Positions 33,918 to 41,835 of a stretch of 64,000 nt of DNA are shown here, piece after piece. Numbering within the stretch: the stretch's first letter is position 1; the number at the start of each line of letters is the position of its first letter. The notes beneath the pieces are model-generated. The model did not search any database and was not told the origin of the DNA. It saw only the letters and a list, made by a program, of their open reading frames with translations. This DNA is from JANQOH01 sp965201115 (GTDB taxonomy: Bacteria; Pseudomonadota; Alphaproteobacteria; UBA7887): positions 3,534,001 through 3,598,000 of the forward strand of contig OZ241745.1 in NCBI GenBank assembly GCA_965201115.1. Reading direction: 5' to 3'. A program made the translations under genes and the position numbers.

Positions 33918-34151
33918 ATGTCCGACGAACGCCGAGTGAGAATTGCCCGGGACGGGCAAGGGCAGACAGTGTCGATCCCGCGCGAGTTCGCGCTTCCGGG
34001 CGACGAAGCCATTCTGCGCCGGGAGGCCGGCCGCTTGATTGTCGAGCCCGCGCCGCGCCGGTCGCTGGAGGCGGTGTTGGCGACGCTTGAGCCGCTCGAC
34101 GACGAATTTCCGCCGATTCGGGATCTGCCCATCGACGACGTCGAGCTTTGA
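33918..34151 (+). CDS. vapB: VapB-type antitoxin (AbrB/SpoVT fold)
   Basis: A 77-residue antitoxin. The N-terminal swapped-hairpin DNA-binding domain reads VRIARDGQGQTVSIPREFAL with LPGDEAILRREAGRLIVEP. The acidic C-terminal tail (LDDEFPPIRDLPIDDVEL) is the part that blocks the toxin active site. GGGGAGG lies before the ATG. Its stop overlaps the TTG start of the toxin gene, the usual coupled arrangement. Confidence 0.88.
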   Translation: MSDERRVRIARDGQGQTVSIPREFALPGDEAILRREAGRLIVEPAPRRSLEAVLATLEPLDDEFPPIRDLPIDDVEL

Positions 34152-34541
34152 CGCGCTACCTTCTGGATACGAATATCGTATCCGAACTTGTCCGCAATCC
34201 GTGGGGCCCGGTCGCGCGGCGCGTTCGGGAAGTCGGCGGTGAGCGTGTCCGAACCAGCGCCATCGTAGCGGCCGAACTGCGATACGGGGCGGAGAAAGCC
34301 GGGCGACGGCGGCTTTCCAGACAGATCGAAACCCGTGCTCGGCGCAATCGGGATCGCGCCTTTCGACGCGGCTGCCGCCATCGCTTACGGCGCGCTTCGC
34401 GCCCTTCTGGAGAGCATGGGCCGGCCCATTGGCGGTAACGACATGCTCATCGCCGCCCACGCCATCGCGCTCGGAGACACCGTCGTCACCGACAACGAAC
34501 GCGAGTTCGCACGAATTGAAAGCTTGCCCCGAGAAAATTAG
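34148..34541 (+). pseudogene. vapC: VapC-type PIN ribonuclease toxin, frameshifted
   Basis: The PIN-domain toxin is split between two frames. The first (from TTG at 34148) gives RYLLDTNIVSELV and SAIVAAELRYGAEKAGRRRLSRQIE. The second (from about 34335) gives VLGAIGIAPFDAAAAIAYGALR, GGNDMLIAAHAIALGDTVVTDN and EFARI. One extra base near 34331-34334 (a run of C after GAA) explains the shift. The four catalytic acidic positions are all present across the two parts, so the lesion is recent, a sequencing error or a rare programmed shift. As read, no full toxin is made. Confidence 0.82.
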
Positions 34542-34651
34542 CTTCGCGTCGTTCATTAACCCCGCCGTGACGGCAGGGGGGCGCGAATTCGTCCGGGGCA
34601 AACCGCCTCCGCCGCGGCTGCTGCGCGGCGCTCCGCCCGCACACTGCTCGA

Positions 34652-37600
34652 TCACGCTCCATGCCGAGCGATTGGCCAGCCGCCATGGGCCTCAATGGCG
34701 CGGTCGATGCGGGCCATGATGCGGGGCGTTTCGGCCAGGGCGGCGCAGAGGCGGCGGTAGTGGGCGATGTCGTCGAACGACAGGGCGCGGCCCTTGCGGT
34801 CTTGCAGCCATTTTTGGGCCGGACGGTAGCAGCCGATGACGAAATTCCACGCCTCAAGCGAGACGCCCTCGAAATACTGGTCCGCGTTTATCCAGACCCG
34901 GCCCGGTTCGTCGAGGGCGGGCTCGGCGTAGCGCGGCCTTTCGACCGTGTTGCTTCCGGGGCGGGGAAAGGCGGGCAGGGCGCCGGCGTCTTCCTCCATT
35001 AGATGCAGCGCGGCGAGGCGCCGGCCCAAGCCGGCCAAGGCGGCGAACAATTCCCGGTCGCCGGACAAGGGTATGCGCGGGAAATCCGACTTCAGGAAAT
35101 CGGCGTAGCGGTGCCGGTATTCGGGACTGTGAAGCACCGCGTATATGTAGTGGAAGATGTCTTCGGGCCCTGCGGCGGCGGCGGGATCGCCGGCGCCTTC
35201 GGAAAAAAGTTCGAGTTCGAACGCCGCGCGGGCCGCTTCGACGAACTCGGGAGAGAGGTTCGGCTCGCGGCCTCTTTCCAACGTACTTTCGGCTCCGCAC
35301 GGGTACACGTATAGGGGAAAGACCGATCCTATTTCTCTCGTCTTGTTCGACAGCGCACAGGACTCCGCGATCGAGCGCGTCACGCCGCAAAGAGCCCATT
35401 CCGCGCCGGCCTGCGATTGCTGGCGGCATGAAAGAAGTGCGAGGTTCGGCCCCGCGCGCATGTGGCGCATGACGGCGCGACGCGGTTTGCAGATGAAACC
35501 GCGCGTCTTTCCGGTGTAGTACGTATAGCGTATATCGAATGGGCGGTACAAAATGGGCGCGACATGCGCGTCCGCATCCGGATGCGCGCGAATATCCTCC
35601 TGTGCCCACGCCACTCGCCAGTCGCGAGCATCGCGGCCCAGATTGTAGCGCGTCCGCGCCTCTTCTTCGGCAAGGCTCGCGAACTCCGCCGCGGCGCGCC
35701 GCATCTCCTCCCCCGTCCACCGGATCGCCAGGCGATCGCGCGCGGTGACGATGCCCACCGAGTTCACAGGGAATATGTCGGTCAGTCGCCAGCCCGCCTC
35801 GTATTCCGCCGCCAGCGCCTCGTCGCGCGGAACGAACAGGTAGAATGGCGCGCGCGGCGTCAACTCGCGCCACCGCGTACTGTCCACATCGTTGTCGGCG
35901 AGCCAGCCGTACTTCCCGCCGTCGGCGCCTGCCTCGCGCATGCCCCACAAATCCGCGTGGCGCACACGCGCCGGCGCGCCGCCGCTGTCCGCGCGCTTCA
36001 CGAACAGCCCGATCGCCACGCCCTGCTGGATGTCGAATACATTCTCGTCCTTGCTGCCGTCCGGAGCGCGCTCCCGCTTCTTCGCGTTCCCGTGCAAATC
36101 CAGAATGTAGATGTCGTCGAAACTCTCCATAAGGCTGCGGCGCATCCCGCGGAATGTCGGCCCGTCGAGGTAGTTGTGATTGGTCACGAAGCCGAGCACG
36201 CCCTCGCCGGTGCGCTCAATGCGCCACTGCGCGAAACGGAAAAACTTGACATAATCGTCGTTTACCCATTTCGGGTTGCGCTCGCCGAGCGGGCGCCCAT
36301 CGACCTCGAAATAACTGCCGGCGGGTTCGCCGCCGTCGCGCCCGCGCAAGAGGCCGGCGATCCACACGCCCCGGTTGGCGGAGTGCCCCGAATAAGGCGG
36401 GTTGCCGATGACTGCCATCACCGGACGGTCGCGCTTCACCGCGTCCGCCCCCGCCGCCTCGCGCGCAACCTCGCGCGCGAACAGCGGCCCGGCCGCGTCC
36501 GCCTCGCGCGCCTCCTCAAGCGCATTGGTAAGATATACGCCCAAACGCCCATCCGCGGGCAGCGCGAAACCCGACCCGCCTATTTCCAGCGCCAGCTTCA
36601 AGTGACAGATCGCGTATGGCGCCATCAGCAATTCGAAACCCGACAACCGCGGCAGCAAATGGCGATGCACATAATCCGTCCAACCCCCGGCCAAGCCCTT
36701 GTCCTTTATCGTGCTGCGTATCAACGCCACCGCCTCGCGCAGGAATGTCCCCGTCCCCGCCGCAGGGTCCAGTATCAGAACGCGCGGCGACGGCCGTCCC
36801 TCCGCATCGACGGTCGCCGCGGTGTCGGCAAGGCCGTCCGCCAGGCCGAAGCGGCGCCGAAGCAGACGATCCACGCTGCGCACGATGTACGACACAACCG
36901 GTTCGGGCGTGTAATACACGCCCCGCGTCTCGCGCAGACCGGGATCGTAGGCGGCCAAAAAATCCTCGTAGAAATGCACGACCGGGTCTTCCCGCCGCGT
37001 GCGTTGTCCGAAATCGGCGAGAATCGCCGCCATGTCGGCGCGTTGCAGCAACAACGCCAGATCATCGACAATCCACGCAATGCGGCGGTCGATTTCCGGA
37101 CCGGCAACCCGCAGGAACAGGTCGCGCAGGAACGGCGTCGTGTCGGTGAAAGCGGCCGATTGGCGCGTGAACGGCACGGCCCCGGGGCCGTGCAGGCAGC
37201 GCGCCGCAAACAGCCCGTAGGCCGCCGTTTGCGCGTGCAAATCGGCGAAATTCGCCGCGCCCAGATCGGGAATCAGCGTCGCGCGGTAGCCCGTCAGCAT
37301 TTCATGAAACGAGCCCTCTTCGCCCTCTCGCGCAAGAATGCGCGCAACGCCGTCGCGCAGCAGACGCGCCTTCCCCGCCATCCGCGCCGCCAACTCCCGC
37401 GCGCTCGCAACCGTCGGCGAATCGGCTGTGAAAAACGCCTCGAAAAGCGCCGCAACGCGCGCCGCGCCGCCGCCATCCGGCGCGAACGCGCCAGCGGCGT
37501 CGATGCGCCCGAGCCGCGCCGTCTCGCGCGGCGCGCCGTTCGCATAGCGGCGGAACTCGAGATAGTCCGTCAGGATCAGGTTCGGCAGTCCGCGCCGGTA

Positions 37601-37888
37601 CCGCCCCAGCTGCTCCCCGGCCTCGACGCGGTCGAGCGGCGCGCCCACATCCTTGCACTCGATATGGCCCAGCGGAACGCCGTCGCGGACCACGATAAAA
37701 TCGGGCGCGCCGCACTCCGCATGCGCGGGTTCGTTGAGCGCCCGCGCGCCACCGCCGGCCAGCCCCTCGACAAGCCCCTGAAGCGCCGCCCGGTAGCTAT
37801 GCTCGGTCGCCTGCCCCGTCGCCCGAACACGCGCTACCTCGCGACCGTAGGCGCCGAACAAGCGCGCCGAATTCGTCGCCGCCGCCAT
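34652..37888 (-). CDS. fused nuclease-adenine methyltransferase, type ISP/IIG-like (copy A)
   Basis: A 1,078-residue single-chain restriction-modification protein. A PD-(D/E)XK nuclease lies at the N-terminus (APDFIVV with D63, then HIECKD with E77 and K79). A gamma-class N6-adenine methyltransferase core follows with ILDPAAGTGTFL near 373 and NPPYSGHS near 495. A type-ISP C-terminal region carries the target-recognition function. The SF2 helicase between nuclease and methyltransferase in classical type ISP enzymes (about 1,570 residues) is missing, so this resembles a helicase-free type IIG enzyme. It is a tandem near-duplicate of the gene at 38039, differing mainly at residues 818-906. Confidence 0.88.
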   Translation of the reverse strand: MAAATNSARLFGAYGREVARVRATGQATEHSYRAALQGLVEGLAGGGARALNEPAHAECGAPDFIVVRDGVPLGHIECKDVGAPLDRVEAGEQLGRYRRGLPNLILTDYLEFRRYANGAPRETARLGRIDAAGAFAPDGGGAARVAALFEAFFTADSPTVASARELAARMAGKARLLRDGVARILAREGEEGSFHEMLTGYRATLIPDLGAANFADLHAQTAAYGLFAARCLHGPGAVPFTRQSAAFTDTTPFLRDLFLRVAGPEIDRRIAWIVDDLALLLQRADMAAILADFGQRTRREDPVVHFYEDFLAAYDPGLRETRGVYYTPEPVVSYIVRSVDRLLRRRFGLADGLADTAATVDAEGRPSPRVLILDPAAGTGTFLREAVALIRSTIKDKGLAGGWTDYVHRHLLPRLSGFELLMAPYAICHLKLALEIGGSGFALPADGRLGVYLTNALEEAREADAAGPLFAREVAREAAGADAVKRDRPVMAVIGNPPYSGHSANRGVWIAGLLRGRDGGEPAGSYFEVDGRPLGERNPKWVNDDYVKFFRFAQWRIERTGEGVLGFVTNHNYLDGPTFRGMRRSLMESFDDIYILDLHGNAKKRERAPDGSKDENVFDIQQGVAIGLFVKRADSGGAPARVRHADLWGMREAGADGGKYGWLADNDVDSTRWRELTPRAPFYLFVPRDEALAAEYEAGWRLTDIFPVNSVGIVTARDRLAIRWTGEEMRRAAAEFASLAEEEARTRYNLGRDARDWRVAWAQEDIRAHPDADAHVAPILYRPFDIRYTYYTGKTRGFICKPRRAVMRHMRAGPNLALLSCRQQSQAGAEWALCGVTRSIAESCALSNKTREIGSVFPLYVYPCGAESTLERGREPNLSPEFVEAARAAFELELFSEGAGDPAAAAGPEDIFHYIYAVLHSPEYRHRYADFLKSDFPRIPLSGDRELFAALAGLGRRLAALHLMEEDAGALPAFPRPGSNTVERPRYAEPALDEPGRVWINADQYFEGVSLEAWNFVIGCYRPAQKWLQDRKGRALSFDDIAHYRRLCAALAETPRIMARIDRAIEAHGGWPIARHGA

Positions 37889-38038
37889 ATTCCGCCCCGT
37901 CCTTTCCGCTCGCGGTCAGTGTCGATCATCATACCCGATAAGCGGACTTCGGCGCCCATTTGCGTTTCGCGCGCGCGGCGCCGGGCGTCGAACCGGCCCC
38001 GCAACAGACCGGAACCACCGACATAATGCTGCGCATTT

Positions 38039-41000
38039 TCAGGCGATTGGCCAGCCGCCGTGGGCCTCGATGGCGCGGTCGATGCGGGCCATGACGCGGG
38101 GCGTTTCGGCGAGGGCGGCGCAGAGGCGGCGGTAGTGGGCGATGTCGTCGAACGACAGGGCGCGGCCCTTGCGGTCTTGCAGCCATTTTTGGGCCGGACG
38201 GTAGCCGCCGACGGCGAAGTTCCACGCCTCGGGCGAGACGCCCTCGAAATACTGGTCCGCGTTTATCCAGACCCGGCCCGGTTCGCCGCAGGCGGGCTCG
38301 GCGTAGCGCGGCCTTTCGACCGTGTTGCTTCCGGGGCGCGGAAAGGCGGGCGGGGCGCCGGCGTCATCGTTCATCAGGTGCAGGGCGGCGAGACGCCGGC
38401 CCAGGCCGGCCAGGGCGGCGAATAATTCCCGGTTGCCGGACAAGGGCACGCGCGGGAAATCCGACTTCAGGAAATCGGCGTAACGGCGGCGGTATTCGAG
38501 GCTGTAAAGCACTGCATAAATATAATGGAATATGTCTTCGGGTCCGAAGGTCGCCGTGAGATCTCCGGCGTCCCCGGTTACGAAATCGAGGTCGAGCGCT
38601 TCGCCCGCCGCCGCCGCGAAACCGGGCGTCAAATTCGCCGCGCGCCCGGTCGCGGCGCAATCGCCGCCGTCTGCGGGATAAACGTACAGGGGAAAGAGGC
38701 AATTCCCGCCGCGCCGAAACAGGTTGTGGTCCACCATGTTCCTGGAAACGAATGCCACATCCCAAGCGTCCGGCCCCACGACCTGCCCGGCGCGACCGAC
38801 GCAAAGCGCGAGATTCGGCCCTGCGCGCATATGACGCATGATGCCGCGGCGAGGCCGGCATATGAAGCCGCGCGTCCGCCCGGTGTAATATGTATAGCGT
38901 ATATCGAATGGGCGGTAGAGGATAGGCGCGACATGCGCCTCCGCGTCCGGATGCGCGCGTATGTCCTCTTGCGCCCATGCCACTTTCCACTCATCGACAT
39001 CGCGGCCCAGATCGTAGCGCGTCCGCGCCTCCTCCTCCGGAAGGCTCGCGAACTCCGCCGCGGCGCGCCGCGTCTCCTCCCCCGTCCACCGGATCGCCAG
39101 GCGATCGCGCGCGGTGAGTATCCCCACCGAGTTCGCCGGGAATATGTCGGTCAGTCGCCAGCCGGCCTCGTATTCCGCCGCCAACGCCTCGTCGCGCGGA
39201 ACGAAAAGATAAAACGGCGCGCGCGGCGCCAGCTCGCGCCACCGCGTACTGTCCACATCGTTGTCGGCAAGCCAGCCGTACTTCCCGCCGTCGGCGCCTG
39301 CCTCGCGCAAGCCCCACAAATCCGCATGGCGCACACGCGCCGGCGCGCCGCTGCCGTCCGCGCGCTTCACGAACAGACCGATCGCCACTCCCTGCTGGAT
39401 GTCGAATACGTTCTCGTCCTTGCCGCCGTCCGGAGCGCGCTCCCGCTTCTTCGCGTTCCCGTGCAAATCCAGAATGTAGATGTCGTCGAAACTCTCCATC
39501 AGACGCTGACGCATGCCCCGCAGGGTCGGCGCGTCGAGATAGTTGTGGTTGGTCACGAAACCGAGAACGCCCTCGCCGGTGCGCTCGATGCGCCACTGCG
39601 CAAAACGGAAAAACTTGACATAATCGTCGTTCACATATTTCGGGTTGCGCTCGCCGAGCGGGCGCCCATCGACCTCGAAATAACTGCCGGCGGGCTCGGC
39701 CCCGTCGCGCCCGCGCAACAGGCCGGCAATCCATGCGCCCGTGTTGGCCGAATGGCCCGAATAGGGCGGGTTGCCGATGACCGCCATCACCGGACGGTCG
39801 CGCTTCACAGCGTCCGCCCCCGCCGCCTCGCGCGCAACCTCCCGCGCAAACAGCGGCCCGGCCGCATCCGCCTCGCGCGCCTCCTCCAGAGCATTGGTAA
39901 GATATACGCCCAGGCGCCCATCCTCGGGCAACGCGAAACCCGGCCCCCCTATCTCCAGCGCCAGCTTCAAGTGACAGATCGCGTACGGCGCCATCAGCAA
40001 CTCGAACCCCGATAACCGCGGCAGCAAATGGCGGCGCACATAATCCGCCCAACCGCCGGCCAAGCCCTTGTCCTTTATCGTGCTGCGTATCAACGCCACC
40101 GCCTCGCGCAGGAATGTCCCCGTCCCCGCCGCAGGGTCCAGTATCAGAACCCGCGGCGAAGGCTGCCCGTCCGCATCGACGGTCGCCGCGGTGTCGGCAA
40201 GGCCGTCCGCCAGGCCGAAACGGCTCCGCAGCAGACGATCCACGCTACGCACGATGTACGACACAACCGGTTCGGGCGTGTAATACACGCCCCGCGTCTC
40301 GCGCAGACCGGGATCGTAGGCCGCCAAAAAGTCCTCGTAGAAATGCACGACCGGGTCTTCCCGCCGCGTGCGCCGACCGAAATCCTCAAGAATCGCCGCC
40401 ATGTCGGCGCGTTGCAGCAACAACGCCAGATCATCGATAATCCACGCAATGCGGCGGTCGATTTCCGGGCCGGCGACCCGCAGGAACAGGTCGCGCAGGA
40501 ACGGCGTCGTTTCCGCGAAAACCGCCGCCCGCCGCGTGAACGGTCCGGCAGACGGATCATGCAGGCAGCGCGCCGCGAACAGCCCGTAAGCTGCCGTCTG
40601 TGCGTGCAGATCGGCGAAATCCGCCGCGCCCAGGTCGGGGATCAGCGTCGCGCGGTAGCCCGTCAGCATTTCATGAAACGCGCCCGCTTCCCCCTCCCGC
40701 GCGAGAATGCGCGCAACGCCGTCGCGCAGCAGGCGCGCCTTCCCCGCCATCCGCTCCGCCAACTCCCGCGCGCTCGCAACCGTCGGCGAATCGGCAGAGA
40801 AAAAAGCCTCGAACAGCGCCGCAACGCGCGCCGCGCCGCCGCCATCCGGCGCGAACGCGCCGGCGACGTCGATGCGCCCGAGCCGCGCAGTTTCCCGCGG
40901 CGCGCCGTTCGCATAGCGGCGGAACTCGAGATAGTCCGTCAGGATCAGGTTCGGCAGCCCCCGCCGGTAGCGCCCCAGCTGCTCCCCGGCCTCGACGCGG

Positions 41001-41257
41001 TCAAGCGGAGCGCCCACATCCTTGCACTCGATATGGCCCAGCGGAACGCCATCGCGGACGACGATGAAATCGGGCGCGCCGCACTCCGCATGCGCGGGTT
41101 CGTTGAGCGCCCGCGCGCCCTCGCCCGCCAGCCCCTCGACAAGCCCCTGAAGCGCCCCCCGGTAACTATGCTCGGTCGCCTGCCCCGTCGCCCGAACACG
41201 CGCCGCCTCGCGACCGTAGGCGCCGAGCAGGCGCGCCGCCGCCCGATCATCGGCCAT
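38039..41257 (-). CDS. fused nuclease-adenine methyltransferase, type ISP/IIG-like (copy B)
   Basis: A 1,072-residue tandem paralogue of copy A with the same order: nuclease (APDFIVV, HIECKD), methyltransferase (LDPAAGTGTFL, NPPYSGHS) and type-ISP C-terminal domain. By eye the two agree almost residue for residue except at residues 816-903. There copy B reads CVGRAGQVVGPDAWDVAFVS and copy A reads LSCRQQSQAGAEWALCGVTR. Even the 150-bp spacers upstream of each gene are related. The start at MADDRAAARLLG matches MAAATNSARLFG of copy A. Two active sets of specificity are likely; whether both are expressed is unknown. Confidence 0.88.
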   Translation of the reverse strand: MADDRAAARLLGAYGREAARVRATGQATEHSYRGALQGLVEGLAGEGARALNEPAHAECGAPDFIVVRDGVPLGHIECKDVGAPLDRVEAGEQLGRYRRGLPNLILTDYLEFRRYANGAPRETARLGRIDVAGAFAPDGGGAARVAALFEAFFSADSPTVASARELAERMAGKARLLRDGVARILAREGEAGAFHEMLTGYRATLIPDLGAADFADLHAQTAAYGLFAARCLHDPSAGPFTRRAAVFAETTPFLRDLFLRVAGPEIDRRIAWIIDDLALLLQRADMAAILEDFGRRTRREDPVVHFYEDFLAAYDPGLRETRGVYYTPEPVVSYIVRSVDRLLRSRFGLADGLADTAATVDADGQPSPRVLILDPAAGTGTFLREAVALIRSTIKDKGLAGGWADYVRRHLLPRLSGFELLMAPYAICHLKLALEIGGPGFALPEDGRLGVYLTNALEEAREADAAGPLFAREVAREAAGADAVKRDRPVMAVIGNPPYSGHSANTGAWIAGLLRGRDGAEPAGSYFEVDGRPLGERNPKYVNDDYVKFFRFAQWRIERTGEGVLGFVTNHNYLDAPTLRGMRQRLMESFDDIYILDLHGNAKKRERAPDGGKDENVFDIQQGVAIGLFVKRADGSGAPARVRHADLWGLREAGADGGKYGWLADNDVDSTRWRELAPRAPFYLFVPRDEALAAEYEAGWRLTDIFPANSVGILTARDRLAIRWTGEETRRAAAEFASLPEEEARTRYDLGRDVDEWKVAWAQEDIRAHPDAEAHVAPILYRPFDIRYTYYTGRTRGFICRPRRGIMRHMRAGPNLALCVGRAGQVVGPDAWDVAFVSRNMVDHNLFRRGGNCLFPLYVYPADGGDCAATGRAANLTPGFAAAAGEALDLDFVTGDAGDLTATFGPEDIFHYIYAVLYSLEYRRRYADFLKSDFPRVPLSGNRELFAALAGLGRRLAALHLMNDDAGAPPAFPRPGSNTVERPRYAEPACGEPGRVWINADQYFEGVSPEAWNFAVGGYRPAQKWLQDRKGRALSFDDIAHYRRLCAALAETPRVMARIDRAIEAHGGWPIA

Positions 41258-41388
41258 GTTCCCGCCTACCCTTCCCGTTCGCGACCGGCGCCGAGCATCG
41301 TACCCGACGACGGCTTCCGGCCCGCCCGCATTTCGCACAAGCGGCGCCGAGCATCGAACCGGCCCCGCGACAGACCGGAACCATCGAC

Positions 41389-41411
41389 ATTATACCGCGT
41401 GTTTTCACGCG
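41389..41411 (-). promoter_or_regulatory. candidate promoter and inverted repeat upstream of copy B
   Basis: On the minus strand a perfect TATAAT (41394-41389) lies 132 bp before the copy B start. It is directly preceded by the inverted repeat CGCGTGAAAACACGCG (41411-41396), which overlaps where a -35 spacer would be. No good -35 is seen. The inverted repeat may be an operator. In the matching spacer of copy A the box has decayed to CATTAT. Confidence 0.35.
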
Positions 41412-41682
41412 ACTGGCCCAACCGCCATGCGCCTCTATGGCTTGAGTGGGCAATGTCGTCGAAGGACAGGGCGCGGCCCTTGCGGTCTTGCAGCCATTTT
41501 TGCGCCGGCCGATAGCCGCAGATGGCGAAGTTCCATGCCTCGGGCGAGACGCCCTCGAAATACCGGTCCGCATTTATCCAGACCCGGCCCGCCTCGCTGC
41601 GGGCAGGTTCGGCGTAGCGCGGCCGGTCCGCCGTATTGCTTCCGGGGCGCGGAAAGGCGGGCGGGGCGCCGCTCACGCCAGA
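41395..41682 (-). pseudogene. 3' remnant of a third nuclease-methyltransferase copy
   Basis: A minus-strand frame reads PPAFPRPGSNTADRPRYAEP, GRVWINADRYFEGVSPEAWNF and RPAQKWLQDRKGRALSFDDI, almost identical to the last 100 residues of copies A and B. About 80 bp that would encode the following residues is deleted and the frame then shifts, with EAHGGW visible in another frame. It is followed by the same 3' flank as the other copies. The rest of the gene is gone, so at least three copies once stood in tandem. Confidence 0.85.
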
Positions 41683-41835
41683 GGCGCCGCAGGTACGAAC
41701 GATTCGCCAATCGAGCCAACCGATTTGTCGAAACCGCTGCCCGCTCCGCGCGGGGCGGACCTGCCGTGAAACGCCGCCAATGCCTTGACGGACGGAGGCA
41801 TGCCGACGGGGCGCCGGCGGCACCCGGGGAGCGCG

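Noticed and set aside
33364..33939. 191-codon frame between the DUF262 gene and vapB
   Set aside because: The product looks random (many Cys and Arg), it overlaps the DUF262 end and runs through the vapBC promoter into vapB.
41258..41388. A phage or integron attachment site between the restriction-modification copies
   Set aside because: The repeated flanks are explained by tandem duplication of gene plus spacer; no integrase or cassette is nearby, and XerC at 44762 is in its normal housekeeping place.
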